Shown piece after piece: positions 42,001 through 52,290 of a stretch of DNA of 64,000 nt; the first letter of the stretch is position 1, and every line of letters begins with the position of its first letter. This DNA is from Paracyclopina nana. Taxonomy: Eukaryota; Arthropoda; Copepoda; Cyclopoida; Cyclopettidae. A program made the position numbers and the translations under genes. The notes beneath the pieces are model-generated. The model saw nothing but the letters and a program-made list of their open reading frames with translations, made no database searches and was not told the DNA's origin. The stretch lies in assembly GCA_019096065.1 (NCBI GenBank), contig JAGUCH010000005.1, positions 248,001 to 312,000 of the forward strand. Direction: 5' to 3'.

Positions 42001-44458
42001 CTTTTAAGTAACAGTCCATACATTATGTAATATTTTTCCTCCTGCCTTAAAAAAATTTGTGTATTTTTCATGGGTAAACATGTGTTTATATTGACAGCAG
42101 TAATTGAATTCACCCCAATTTTCTATTTATTAGCTTTGCTAGAAAACCACAGTACACACACAAGAACACAATGCACTTCTTTGAAATCTTTTTTACAGTG
42201 TACAAACGAGTGGACAAAACTACAGTGTATGAGCTTGTATTTCAATTGTACCAAGTGAAATTTCTCCAAGGAATGAATGATCCGGATAATCTCATTCGAA
42301 GGAATACAACTGACCAAATAATGCACTTGGTAAGCAAACGGCACAGTGGACTATTCAGCCCTCATATCCAACTTCATTTTCACTACATAGAGTGTGATCC
42401 ATAAAAATGGATTTTAATCAGATTCCCACTTTTCGAAAGTACAATTTCCATTGAATCATCCTCATTTTTACGCAAGTTTAGTTTTTATTGAGTCGGACTC
42501 TAAGTTTTCAAAAGTACAATTTTTATTGAATCTTCTTCCATCTTTCAAAATTATCATTTTTGACGAATCACCCTCCTTTTTATAAAAATACGATTTTTAT
42601 TGAATCACCCTTATTTTTTCAAAATTATCATTTTTATCGAATCACCCTCCTTTTTTCAAAATTATCATTTTTATCGAGTCACCCTCAATTTTTCAATTGT
42701 TCAGTTTTTATTGAATCAGACTCTAATTTTCTAAGAGTACAATTTTTATTGTATCACCCTCATTTTTTCAAAATTATCATTTTTATCGAGTCACCCTCCT
42801 TTTTTCAAAACTATCATTTTTATTGAATCACCCTCAATTTTTCAATTGTTCAGTTTTTATTGAATCACCCTCACTTTTTCACAAGTTTAGTTTCTATTGA
42901 ATCAGGCTCCTTTTGTTAAATTCCTGGGTGGTTTTTTTTTTTTTTTTGCAGGTCAAAACAAAGTTCACGACGATTTTCGGCGAGGCTTTCTACCGCGCTG
43001 TGGTAATGGATTTTTACCCATCGGCTTCGTCTGTGATTGCACGCGTTTCCGTACTCCTTGATCCACATCCTGACAACTATTACCATTCAACCAATGTGTG
43101 GTTCTCCATAGACGGATTTATAACCCTTGGAATCTTTCCAATCATGCCAGACAACGTCTACGTAATAGGTAATTGTGCAAACAAATATAGAGGGTGATTC
43201 CCTCGATTTTTCTGTATTTATTTTTACTTTCTTTAATTTATGTATTCATTTCAATTTTTTAGGATCAGACTCTTTTTTTTCAAAACTTCCTCATTTGGAG
43301 TAGAGGATGATTCTAAAAAAAGTGAACTTTTACTCAAGAAATTGGAGAAAGTTCATTTTTAAGGCTATAAACACTCAGTTAACTTTTGTGTTACTTTTTC
43401 AGTATCAGACTTTACCTGAAAAAAATTAATGTTTGCATTTTTTTTCCAGAATCATCCATGACTATGGAAGAATTTTATCCCTACTTGAGTGGTAATCATA
43501 AAAGTTTTAAATAGCAGAACGAAAAAAGGCCTTAATTACACACTTAACAAACTTGCTTTCTCATTCGCAGACCGAAGCTATAAAAGGCCTTTAACTTCTA
43601 AAACTGATGACGAACTTTTGATGGATGTCACCATTCCAAGTTTGGCAGGTAAAACTAAAAAGGGGGGTTTTATTCTTAAAGTGTATAAAGCAAATCAGGG
43701 CATCTCTTTTGGGGTTACGCCTTAGGAGAAGAAGCGTTGCCAGACAAGGCTTTTCAAGCTTGAAACTTTTTTCTGGGAAATCACTCAGTGCAAATGTAAG
43801 CACTTTTTTTGACCACTATAAGTTTGGCGTGGGGCTGTTAATCCAAAAGAGAATTAAGATTAAGGCATCTCTTTTGGGATTGCGCCTTAGGAAAAAATGC
43901 GTTGCCAGACTGGGCCTTTCAAGCTTGAAATATATCAGCCATATGCCACTAGATTCCGAGAAATCAAACTTTTTTTTACCACTCAAAGTTTGGCAGGTAA
44001 AGCAAAGAACAGGTGGTTTTAATCCGAAAGATTATTTACCAAGCGAGGGCATCTCTTTTGGGGTTGCGCCTTAGGAGAAAAAGCGTTGCCAGACTGGGTC
44101 GTTCAAGTTTGAAACTTTTCAGTCCGGTAAAACTAAAAAATGGGGTTGTTAAACAAAAAAAGAATTAAGCAAATTACGGCATCTCTTTTGGGGTTGCGCC
44201 TTAGGAGAAAAAGCGTTGCCAGACAGGGCCTTTCAAGCGTGGAACTTTTCAGCCATATACCACTAACTTTTCTTCCGGGAAATCTTTTCTAAAGTAAACA
44301 AACTTTTTTCTTCACGCGTAGGCATCATATTTGGCATCATATTCATCACTTGCATTTTGAAGTATTTCCATTTGCTCGTGTTCAAAGTGATCAAAGAGGA
44401 AGAAGAGAAGAAATCCGAGCTGAAATTCTTCAACCTGGACAAAAGCGAACAAGAATAG
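30073..44458 (+). CDS. Type I membrane protein with possible SEA-like region; hosts a nested channel gene
   Basis: Eleven exons in matching phase: 30073-30154, 30211-30312, 30364-30448, 30505-30565, 30617-30743, 30807-30899, 42199-42329, 42952-43168, 43450-43491, 43571-43648, 44322-44458; 384 residues. Signal peptide MKAFWLILIVYHVSA, an ectodomain with four N-glycosylation sequons (NFT, NET, NLT, NTT), one transmembrane segment (GIIFGIIFITCILKYFHLLV) and a short acidic/basic cytoplasmic tail. VKTKFTTIFGEAFYRAVVMD followed by FYPSASSVIARVSVLL resembles the second half of a SEA domain; this is weak. The first six exons have tiny introns, whereas intron 6 is 11.3 kb. Joining the halves rests on an open phase-1 donor meeting a phase-1 acceptor. 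AATAAA lies at 44472. Alternatively the 3' exons belong to another gene with a start such as 34293. Confidence 0.6.
31193..39525 (-). CDS. DEG/ENaC family sodium channel (degenerin/pickpocket-type)
   Basis: Nine exons, all phases consistent: 39525-39101, 37566-37239, 35895-35677, 34865-34599, 33503-33124, 33054-32784, 32723-32497, 32179-31891, 31537-31193; 916 residues. N terminus with FCSSSTIHG (the conserved His-Gly gating motif, 72-73), TM1 (~87-107), then FPAITICP. The extracellular part includes GLCYTFN, GLQLVLD and the Cys-rich domain (CYFPDG..SFFKHYSQDNCLLECRL, ICGCSPWY, CDCLNDCE). TM2 carries IGGTLGLFTGIS with the Gly-Ile-Ser selectivity filter (843-845) and VEVAYW. It forms trimeric amiloride-type cation channels in the plasma membrane. 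It is longer than typical (500-750) because of about 270 extra residues in exons 2-4. Start taken at ATG 39525; the upstream in-frame ATG 39603 lies in tandem repeats. Confidence 0.9.
33770..34145. repeat. 20-bp GC-rich tandem array, GCGCACAAGCGAACGGTGCG
   Basis: About 18 units in the channel intron 33504-34598. The 20-bp period keeps several frames open on both strands (Arg/Ala/His-rich translations), which are artefacts. GC content is far above the surroundings. Confidence 0.9.
34293..34409 (+). CDS. Possible signal-peptide first exon (uncertain)
   Basis: ATG followed by a hydrophobic leader (MHFSSFKYYLIFLLNLCSFL) and then polar residues, ending at donor-like AAG|GTTAGG; another donor (TTAG|GTAATC) follows. 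It lies on the + strand in an intron of the channel gene. It may be a small secreted-protein exon or an alternative first exon for exons 42199-44458 (the second donor is phase 1, as needed). Chance is also possible. Confidence 0.25.
35100..35520. repeat. 19-bp tandem array, AAAGTATTTTTGAATTAAA
   Basis: About 20 units in the channel intron 34866-35676. No coding content. Confidence 0.9.
36181..37191. repeat. ~1-kb foldback element in a channel intron
   Basis: Outer ends GGGTGCATTACTTCAAA (36182) and TTTGAAGTAATGCACCC (37175-37191). Inner landmarks TTAGCTCGCTCTC (36353) and GAGAGCGAGCTA (37005), AACCAAACTTGGTAGGATTC and its mirror, and ATTCAATCCGGATGAATTTT and its mirror pair along both ~500-bp arms. 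The GGAACCAAATTTGG core is shared with M1 MITEs. It ends 48 bp short of exon 2 (37239). Confidence 0.85.
39540..40700. repeat. ~160-bp tandem array upstream of the channel gene, GGTATAC-rich
   Basis: About seven units, each with GGTATACTCTC, ATGCATGGTATAACCA, GAGAGTATACCGCTTTGTGC, CATCTGGTATAC, AATACCAAATGGTATTA and TTAAAAAGGTAC. The first unit overlaps the 5' end of channel exon 1. TGGTATACTCTAGTATACCA also occurs at about 38031 in intron 1. It may act as promoter DNA; this is inference. Confidence 0.85.
41200..41990. repeat. ~21-bp tandem array, AATGTAATATTCCTTTAAAG
   Basis: Increasingly regular towards 41700-41890, in intron 6 of the membrane-protein gene. Lys/Tyr- and Phe-rich translations on both strands are artefacts. 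Confidence 0.9.
42420..42910. repeat. ~45-bp tandem array, TTTTTATTGAATCACCCTC
   Basis: About eleven units fill intron 42330-42951 between two membrane-protein exons. Confidence 0.85.
43640..44275. repeat. ~170-bp tandem repeat including an exon end and splice donor
   Basis: Units contain GGCATCTCTTTTGGGGTTGC, GCCTTAGGAGAAAAAGCGTT, GCCAGAC and TTCAAGCTTGAAACTTTTC (43700, 43865, 44048, 44180). Parts of the exon 10 end and donor (AGTTTGGCAG|GTAAA) recur at about 43990 and, degraded, at 43825 and 44125. Confidence 0.8.
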
Positions 44459-44471
44459 TGTAATTTAACCT

Positions 44472-44477
44472 AATAAA
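44472..44477 (+). promoter_or_regulatory. Polyadenylation signal of the membrane-protein gene
   Basis: AATAAA 14 bp after the TAG stop at 44456-44458. Confidence 0.6.
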
Positions 44478-45104
44478 AAACAGCTGATTTGAGACCATGT
44501 AAATATTTGGCCACTTTGCGGAATTTGTCACTAGCGGAACTTGAGGAATGGAAATCTCGCAACCTCTCACTATTTTGGCGCGCGCAGCTTTGAACAAAGA
44601 TTATAGTCATTGACTCGGTTACTTAATAACTATAATTAAGATATTTTTTCATTATAATCAGGAATAAATGGCGAATTTCTCATTTTTTCATAAAATTAAG
44701 GCCATTTTTACCAAGTTTATGAGCTTTTTAGTGCACTTTTAACCTTATAGAGTCTGATACAAAATTAATAAAAGCAAATCAAAATGTGCAATAAAAAGCA
44801 GTTTTTCATTAAAAATAGACCGAAAATGATAAATAAACATTATTTTGCTATGTAACTGATGTTATTTTACCACTATATTATATGCATATTGTCCACTTTT
44901 CCTCTCTTTAAAAAAATGCCCCGTTCATCTGCTCACCGCACAAAAGTAACAGCAGCGACTTTAAATTTCACTTTTTAAGCTATTTTTTCCCCAAAATTGT
45001 CCTTACTAAGCAAACAACGAAAAAAAACACTTTGACATTATTCACATGGACACCTGGATAAAATGTGGACCATAGGCCAATTTCATATTATCGAAGTCAA
45101 GCTA

Positions 45105-45450
45105 AGGCAAGCTAAGCTAGGTTCTTTGAAGGCTAATATCTCAGCAAATACTGAGTGTATTGGCACCAAATTTGGTAGGATTCATCAAAATATCAACCTA
45201 TAGCTGCGTTCCAAATTTGGTCAAGTTCCGAGGCCGTTTAGAAGAGGTCATTTTTTAAGCAAAGCTAGGTATCTAGCTTGTCTTTTTAGGCAGGTAAAGT
45301 CAGCCTATGGAAGGGATCCTCAGGTTCAGCTGAAATTTGGTATGGTTGCTTATTAGGCTCTTCTTATGAATCCTACCAAATTTGGTGCCAATCGACTCAG
45401 TAGTTGCTGAGCTATTAGCCTCCAAAGTACCTTGCTTTTTTGAACTTGTC
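45105..45450. repeat. Foldback element related to M1 and the 36-kb palindrome
   Basis: The arms around GCTAATATCTCAGCAAATACTG / TAGTTGCTGAGCTATTAGCC and CACCAAATTTGGTAGGATTC / GAATCCTACCAAATTTGGTG are inverted. It shares the (C)CAAATTTGGTAGGATTC core with the elements at 4181 and 36181. Confidence 0.75.
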
Positions 45451-45689
45451 TTTGTGAAATCGGCCTCATGATAATTTTTTTTATGTACTGTAATACGATT
45501 TCCTCGTGCTATAATTCAGTTTACCGATCCGACTCAGCTCTTTTATATCACAGTTCTTTCTTAGCATTTTGGGGGATATTAAAGGCTTAACAGCCCTGGA
45601 ATCAAATTTGAGGGATTTTAAGTAATTTAATGCCCCTCATATTCCATGGAACTAATCAAAATTCCAAAGAAGTTGGAAAAAGAGAGGAT

Positions 45690-45760
45690 CATCCAAGATT
45701 CGAACCTCAGACAGTTGGATTAGCATCCCAAAGCTCTAACCACTGAGCTATGGAAACACC
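45690..45760 (-). other. Degenerate tRNA-like sequence (Ser GCT-like anticodon)
   Basis: Minus strand TAGCTCAGTGGTTAGAGC (A box/D-arm), a well-paired anticodon stem with loop ATGCTAA, and GGTTCGAAT (B box). The acceptor arms do not pair. Confidence 0.55.
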
Positions 45761-45834
45761 ATGACAATTGCATGCTATGTATAGGACTTTAACCATAATT
45801 TAAGCCAGATAAAGAAAAAAAAAATTAGTTATGG

Positions 45835-45905
45835 AATGACTGGGATTTGAACCCTAGACTCCTGAATCAAGAGCCTAGCACTCTAACCATTGTGCCATAG
45901 GAAGA
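45835..45905 (-). other. Degenerate tRNA-like sequence (Lys CTT-like)
   Basis: Minus strand TGGCACAATGGTTAGAGTGC and GGTTCAAATCCC with loop CTCTTGA. The anticodon stem is weak and the acceptor is unpaired. Confidence 0.5.
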
Positions 45906-46078
45906 TAGGGATTTTTGAAGTCTATTTAATTGCTCCGAACCCAAAGGATGCTAGCTAATGAGAGCCAGTGATATTCACATAGCAGCTAAAAACCGAGCAG
46001 TATTTTCTAGGGCATGGGGCAGCCCGGTAACTTCATTAAAACACTCAAAAATCGTATTACAGAATATAAAATTGTATA

Positions 46079-46262
46079 TTCCGAGCTGGGGCACGTAAAA
46101 CTGGGTCATTAAATAGCTGACCTCGGATTTTAAAATGGAAAAACACTCATACAATTACAGCCCTCGCAGGCTCGGGCTAGTAAAGCTGTACTCGAGTTTT
46201 CCCATTTTAAAATCCTCACTCAGCTATTTAATGACCCTACTTTACGTGCCCCAGCTCGAAAT
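46079..46262. mobile_element. ~184-bp hairpin element, arms CGAGCTGGGGCACGTAAA
   Basis: CGAGCTGGGGCACGTAAA and TTTACGTGCCCCAGCTCG are perfect inverted ends. Inner arms (TCATTAAATAGCTGA, TTTTAAAATGG) continue the pairing, leaving a short loop. Confidence 0.85.
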
Positions 46263-46760
46263 AAATAACTATTAAAATCTGCAAATTTCAGCCATTATTA
46301 TTTATTTTGTTCATTTTCTCACCCAATTGCAAAATGAGCATATTTTTACCTCAAAAATAATCCTTTCACGCTTTCAGGAATTTCAACTTTTCACATTTAT
46401 GGTTTCTTTGGTTATTGCTAAAATAATCGTAATATTGAGCAGGTGAGCGCGGCCTTTTGGTTGGCCGCCATCTTGCATTATGTGGGCATTATCTAAGAGA
46501 GGAAACTCTCGTTGGTGCTTGCCTATAATTTCGGGGAATTAATCAAATTCTAGGTCCATTCATCATTACTCACACACAGAGTATAACTAATATAGCAAAA
46601 GTAGCAGCTGAGCAGGTCCCAATAAGCATTAGTTGAACATGGTGGACCAAATAATCGAGGCTCTATGATTAGACTTCATATTTTTACTTTTACTCACTGC
46701 AGCTCAATTGAGGCCCATTAAGGGTTCACAGAGCACAAAGCCAAGAAAAAAATCCAACTT
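46263..46760. other. Intergenic, nothing recognised
   Basis: No open frame, repeat or element that I can support. Confidence 0.4.
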
Positions 46761-47230
46761 TTGTCACTGCATCAAATGTGGGCAAGACCTAAATGCCCAC
46801 CTCAAAAAGGCAAGGAAATATATGTCCAATTTATTTTTGTGCACAAAATTAGACTGATTTTTGGCTTTTTATTAGCAACAAATGAGGATTTTTTTTAAAA
46901 AATGTATATTTACACTCATCTACCCTTGGCTGAATAAAATATTTCATTTTTGTCACTACTTCAAAAGTGGGCAAGACCTAAATGCTCACCTCAAAAAGGC
47001 AAGGAAATATTGCCAATTTATTTATGTGCAGAAAATGAACATTTTGAGTCTAATGCCAAAACTGATTTTTGGCTTTTTATTAGCAAAAAATTAAGATATT
47101 TTTAAAACACAATGCATATTTACACTCATTTATCCACATTTTATTTTTGTCACTACTTCAAATGTGGGCAAGACCTAAATGCTCACCTCGAAAAGGCAAG
47201 GAAATTGTTTTGGACCAAAAAGGCTCTTTT
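46760..47230. repeat. ~185-bp repeat, three copies
   Basis: GTGGGCAAGACCTAAATGC, TCACCTC(A/G)AAAAGGCAAGGAAA and the following GATTTTTGGCT occur at about 46770, 46970 and 47165. Translations are not protein-like beyond the repeat. Confidence 0.8.
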
Positions 47231-47974
47231 CCTATTTATTTCTGCAGAAAATGAGTTATGCCAAGTGTCAACACTGATTTTTGGCTATTCATAACCAAAG
47301 AAATAGAGAAACTTGTTTTTTATAGAATCAATGCATATTTGCACCCATTAACCCTAAAATGAATAAAATGTCTCAGTTATCTCATGTATAACAAAGAAAC
47401 CTCTTTTTGCCAGAGTGATGGCTTTGCAACATCTTTAGCAAGGTCCATGTATAATAAGGAGATAGACAGACAAAGAGAGTGAGGTTTTGCTCTGAGCCAG
47501 AAGCAGTTTTTCTGTAGTTTTTGTTTCACCCCAGGCCAGAATTCAACTTTGGGGAAGAGGAATATTCCTACAGATTCGGCAATAAGACTACTGACCATGT
47601 ATTGCCCTAAGGAGAATCCTAATATGAAAACTTTTTCAATGGGTGAATTTCAAATGAGAAGAGCCCATGCTCAAAAATTGTGCGCCAAAAACCCAAAATT
47701 GTCAACAAAATGTGATGTCATGATTTGTGTGTGTGTACATATTCTGCGGTTTTGGGCATAAACAATGCTACCAAATCTCTGATTTCACAAAATAATAATC
47801 ATAATGATTGCGGTGTTTTTCCGCCGATTACCTGCTATAATCGCTCTATCTGACATATTTCTGTGCTTCCACAATGGTACACTGCTACAAAGCTTCAAAA
47901 AAGCCTACACACAAAGCGGTTGTCGCTTATACGCATGCTACTGCTTTTTTTCAATAAAATTCACTTTCCATGTT

Positions 47975-48525
47975 ATCATAACATAGATCAAGCTCGACAA
48001 CATCACTTTTGTCGAAGGCAAGGTGTTTTCAATGCGCTACATATTTCATAATTTGCTTAATGTTCATAAAGCGGCATCAAGTTTTAAAAAACCGTCTTTT
48101 ATCAATTCATTGGTGTTTAAAGAGATTTCATGACCAAAAATAATATGTTTTAATAGATTTTATTAAATTGGCTTTCCATGATACGACACCATGGATGAAG
48201 CTCATGATAGCCATCAATAAGGAATTTTAGATGATTAACAATTTACTTCATATTAACATAGAGGAACATCAAAGCTTTGATAAGAGTGGTATCACTTTGC
48301 TTGATCCATGTTTTCAATTCATGGAAAATTATTTTTACTAATACTGAACAGCGTTTAAAAGTTAAAAGGGAATAATCAATACCATAACATTAGTACCATT
48401 ATAATACCTATGAGTATTGTTGTTTCATTGAATGATGTTAAATTTATGAAGCGTATTGAAAACATCTCGCCTTCAACAAATGTGATATTGTGAAGCTGGA
48501 TCTATGTTACCAAAACATGAAAACT
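47975..48525. repeat. Inverted repeat around 48250
   Basis: ATAGATCAAGCTCGACAACATC..GAAGGCAAGGTGTTTTCAATGC (47983-48032) mirrors 48445-48515 (GCGTATTGAAAACATCTCGCC, GTGAAGCTGGATCTATGTTA). Imperfect arms, no coding content. Confidence 0.65.
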
Positions 48526-49490
48526 GAAATATATTGCTACAAAGCCAAAATTAGCGTCTTTCATTCAACCAGAAGGAAACAATGATACATACATACTTCA
48601 TTATAAAACAATGTAGTACTTTTTTTGTCAGTCAGCTGACCACAGATTGCTTTCCTCTTGTGGTCACCCATGGAATTAATCGTTTCACAAATGCAAAAAC
48701 CTTGCATAACATATGACCTTGCTTCGCTTAGCTAAAAATCTTCCTAAAAATTTGCTGAGTATGGATTTCTCACAAGGAAAAGATGATGATGATTATCTGG
48801 CACTTTAGAGCCAAATGGCAGAAAAGTGTGATGTATGGCTTGATTAAACCAGTTTGCCCCAAAGGCTTTTGGTGTTGTACAGCACCAGATAATCTCTTGC
48901 CAATGAGCTTCTTCCTTTCTTCTTTGTCTTAATAGGGCTCAACCAGTATCAAACTGAAGACTCTGTTAAAAAGGGAGTAATTTCAGTCTGCCACTAAAAC
49001 AACATGATACACTTTTAAGCAAGAAAGTGTGATAAATGGCCTGAAAGTGGTCTGAAAGCAATTTTCCAGCTGCAGATTGGAGGTTATGGTCAATAGAAGA
49101 CAAAAGTTTAAAGGAAATGGCTTCTGCCACACTTGTTAAAAAAGAGCCATTTTGCCCCTGGGCAACAATCTTATTTACCTTTTTTTTGAGGTGCAGCTAC
49201 CGAATTGACCAAAAGATGATTAGCTTTGCCTTCATTAGCTACGCCAAGATAAATAGCCATTTTCTAAATAAAGAATCATTAATTCGTTTAGTGGAGATTT
49301 CTGGGTGGTAAAAAACTCAATTAGGACTCATTAATTGAAGCGGCAGCCAAAGATTAAATGATGTTGCCACAAAGGGCAGAAATCGTGTCAAAATGAAATT
49401 GCCCCGAAAAAACTTTGCAGTGGATTAAAGACTGAAGAGTTTGCACACTACAACAAACCATCTTCTCAATCTACTTAAGAATAGTTCTTG
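48525..49490. other. Intergenic, nothing recognised
   Basis: Scattered short frames without conserved motifs. I see no splice-consistent gene. Confidence 0.4.
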
Positions 49491-50290
49491 AGCTGATATT
49501 TCTCAGTCTGCAAGCTGAGATGTCCTCCTAGTCAAGCTGAGGTTTATCCCTCTATTAGCTTTGATGTCTCAGTCTGAAAGCTGAGATGTCTCAGTCCCGC
49601 TGAGATGTCTCAGTCTGCCAGCTGAGGTGTCTCAGTCACAAAGATGAGATTTCTCAATCAGAAAGCTGAGATGTCTCAGTCTGCAAGCTGAGATGTCTCA
49701 GTCTGCAAGCTGAGATGTCTATTCAATTGGCTGCGATGTCTCAGTCAGGTAGTTGAGGTGTCTCAGTCTGCCAGCTGAGATGTCTCAGTCTGCAAGCTGA
49801 TATGTCTTTTCAATTGACTGAGAAGTCTCAGTCTGCAAGCTGAGATGTCTATTCAATTGGCTGAGATGCCTCAGTCTGCAAACTGAGATGTCTATTCAAT
49901 TGGCTGAGATGTCTCAGTCAGGCAGTTGAGGTGTCTCAGTCTGCCAGCTGAGATGTCTCAGTCTGCCAGCTGAGATGTCTCAGTCTGCAAGCTGAGATGT
50001 CTTTTCAATTGACTGAGATGTCTTTTCAATTGACTGAGATGTCTTTTCAATTGACTGAGATGTCTTTTCAATTGACTGAGATGTCTTTTCAATTGACTGA
50101 GATGTCTCAGTCGGCAAGCTGAGATGTCTCAGTCTGCCAGCTGAGATGTCTCAGTCTGCCAGCTGAGATGTCTCAGTCTGCCAGCTGAGATGTCTCAGTC
50201 TGCCAGCTGAGATGTCTCAGTCTGCCAGCTGAGATGTCTCAGTCTGCCAGCTGATATGCCTCAGTCATGGTTAGATGTCTCTGTATGTGA
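49490..50290. repeat. ~22-bp tandem array, CTGAGATGTCTCAGTCTGCC
   Basis: About 35 units with variants (TTTTCAATTGACTGAGATGT) in block order. Each unit holds the short palindrome CTGAGA..TCTCAG. Confidence 0.9.
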
Positions 50291-50853
50291 AGTCCAACTG
50301 ATGCTTTGACTCAGTGACTCAGCCTAAAAAAGTAAAAGTAGAATCTCAGTAAAAAAGCTTCAGTCTCAGCAAAAAAAGCTACAATATATCAGTTGAAAAC
50401 TGCACACTGTCAGAATACAGTGCTCATGCTGAGCACAAAATCTGTTGGTAGCTTTGATTTGACGCACTTTTCAAGTTCAAGTACATCAACTTTGTTTTGA
50501 CATCATCTAAAGAAAAGTCGTTTATTTACAACTGAGAGAGAACAATGAAAAAAAAGGAGCCATATTTGAACCTGGGCTGACCTCGGCTTCCGTTCAATGA
50601 TGCTAACAGAATTTGGACGTCCGCGGGCGGCTCTCAGCTCGCGCGCTCAGTACGGAATCCCTCCGCGCGGGCTCCGCTCCGCTCGATTTCTCTTAGAAAC
50701 AACTCACGCTGCTCTCAGGTCAATAACGAAAAAAAAGTCATTTGCTACGCACGTACTAAAGTAAATCTTTGGCCGTTAAAGATCTTTTGTTGTCCTTTTT
50801 GCCCATTATCTCATCTCACTTTGATTCTTGACAATTTCGCCATTTCCCACGCG

Positions 50854-50995
50854 CCACAGTGGATTATTCGGCCCGCATCTAAAAATGCCACTTTCAGCAT
50901 CTACACAATTCAAAGTTTTGATAAATATTTGAAAAATGGCGTTTTTTGATGGTTGTGTAGTATGCGGGGTTGAACGACGAAATAATCCACTGTGC
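50854..50995. mobile_element. ~142-bp element with CACAGTGGATTATT ends
   Basis: Left CCACAGTGGATTATTCGGCC, right CGAAATAATCCACTGTG, with inner AAAATG(C)C / GGCGTTTTT pairing. It shows that the widely dispersed CACAGTGGATTATT motif can be the terminus of a small inverted-repeat element. Confidence 0.65.
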
Positions 50996-51829
50996 ACGCT
51001 AATAATGGAGCTCGAAAAAAGAGAGTAGCGCCACTGCGTTGCATTTTTTTGCATTCGGACATAAAAACACAAAAGTTAATTTCGGAATTATTTCCCACAC
51101 TGCAATTGGCATATTTTTTGTATGCATTTGACTTTACTTTGGACAATGCTAAAATTCCGTCTTTATTTAGTACGGTTTAAATAGCAAACTTTTTTTTGCT
51201 GGAATTCCGCGAATTTTTTTCAAAAAAAAAGCTTTATTAAAAAGGGAGATAATTTGTTGGAAAATAAAATTTTCAGTGTGAAAATATGCAAAAATTAATT
51301 AAAAAACAAAAAAGTAATGGTTATTTTGGGAGAAAATTCCTATTTATAAAAAAGTTCAAGTAGCGCCACTCTTGCAAAAAGTGGCCAAAATCTGCAAAAT
51401 CCAAAAAAAACACCAATTCTCCATTTTAAATTAGATAGCAAAAAATAGGTTTTTTTAACATAAAATAATAACAAAGAAACGCCACTTTTGCAAAAAAAGT
51501 GGAAATGAAAATAAAATTGTGCACAGTGGACTTGAAACGTGATTGATTTGGAGTGAAATTTTGCCAAGTTTTCGAATTATTGTTGATGTTGTCAGTCATC
51601 CGCGCGCGGATTCAGCACAATTTTTGGAGTTTTGGTAGCATATCTGGTCCTCTTCTTCCATGGAATCGTTCACAGGATGTCGAAGGTAGTTGTTTTGTTG
51701 CACTTTGTCGATCCATCATTCCCTCGGGCCCCGCCCACAAAAAAGACTTGAGGGAAATGGAGAAAAGGCGAGACGACGAGAGATCAGTGGCGCCAACTGA
51801 CAACTCAGCCAGGAACTATTTTTTACGCG

Positions 51830-52290
51830 CTGTAAAGTGACCATCACACGTGGAATTCTGTTTCCCAATCGTTCTTTATAGTCTTTAAAGGCCGAAGTTA
51901 CTTTACGTCCCGCTAACATTTCATTGGAGACAGTGCGTGAAGTAATTAATTTGTACGGGTTGTAAAGTAATTATCACACGTGAATTTCAGTTTACCGATC
52001 AGTTTGTTCTTGTGTTTTTTCTAGGGCTGAAGTTACTTTACGTCACGCGAACATTTTATTGCGTTAAGTACTTTCATTTTTACGCGTTGTAAAGTGACAA
52101 TCACCCGTGGAACAAATAAAGTTACTTTATGTCCCATTTGCAGGAGGAATATTAGTTTACAAATAACTTCGCTCATGCTGTAAAGTGATTATCACTTGTG
52201 GAATCTAGTTTCCCAATCTCTGTTATGCTGATGAAAAAATACTCTTGAAATGCCATGAAAGCTTTTTTTGTAAAGGGGTGTAAAGTTACT
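51830..52290. repeat. ~120-bp tandem repeat, TGTAAAGTGA..ATCAC..GTGGAA
   Basis: Units begin near 51830, 51960, 52088 and 52178 with (T)TGTAAAGT(G/A)A..ATCAC(A/C)CGTGGAAT and include GTTACTTTACGTCCC. Related fragments open the window (positions 1-20 and 429-440). Confidence 0.7.

Larger units (their letters stand above)
45488..46062. mobile_element. TIR element T1-like, copy 2, carrying two tRNA-like cassettes
   Basis: The ends CTGTAATACGATTT and AATCGTATTACAG are inverted. Subterminal TATAATTCAGTTTACC and GGTAACTTCATTAAAAC match the 6415-7461 element, though the extreme ends differ. It contains tRNA-like sequences at 45690-45760 and 45835-45905. Confidence 0.7.

Noticed and set aside
41672..42011. 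Lys/Tyr- and Phe-rich frames
   Set aside because: Direct translation of the ~21-bp AATGTAATATTCCTTT array.
43489..44074. Plus-strand frames with SLLGLRLR-type repeats
   Set aside because: They run through splice sites into the ~170-bp intronic tandem repeat; the repeated peptide is an artefact.
47377..48051. Several 60-75-codon frames
   Set aside because: No conserved motif, no splice context and partly inside an inverted repeat.
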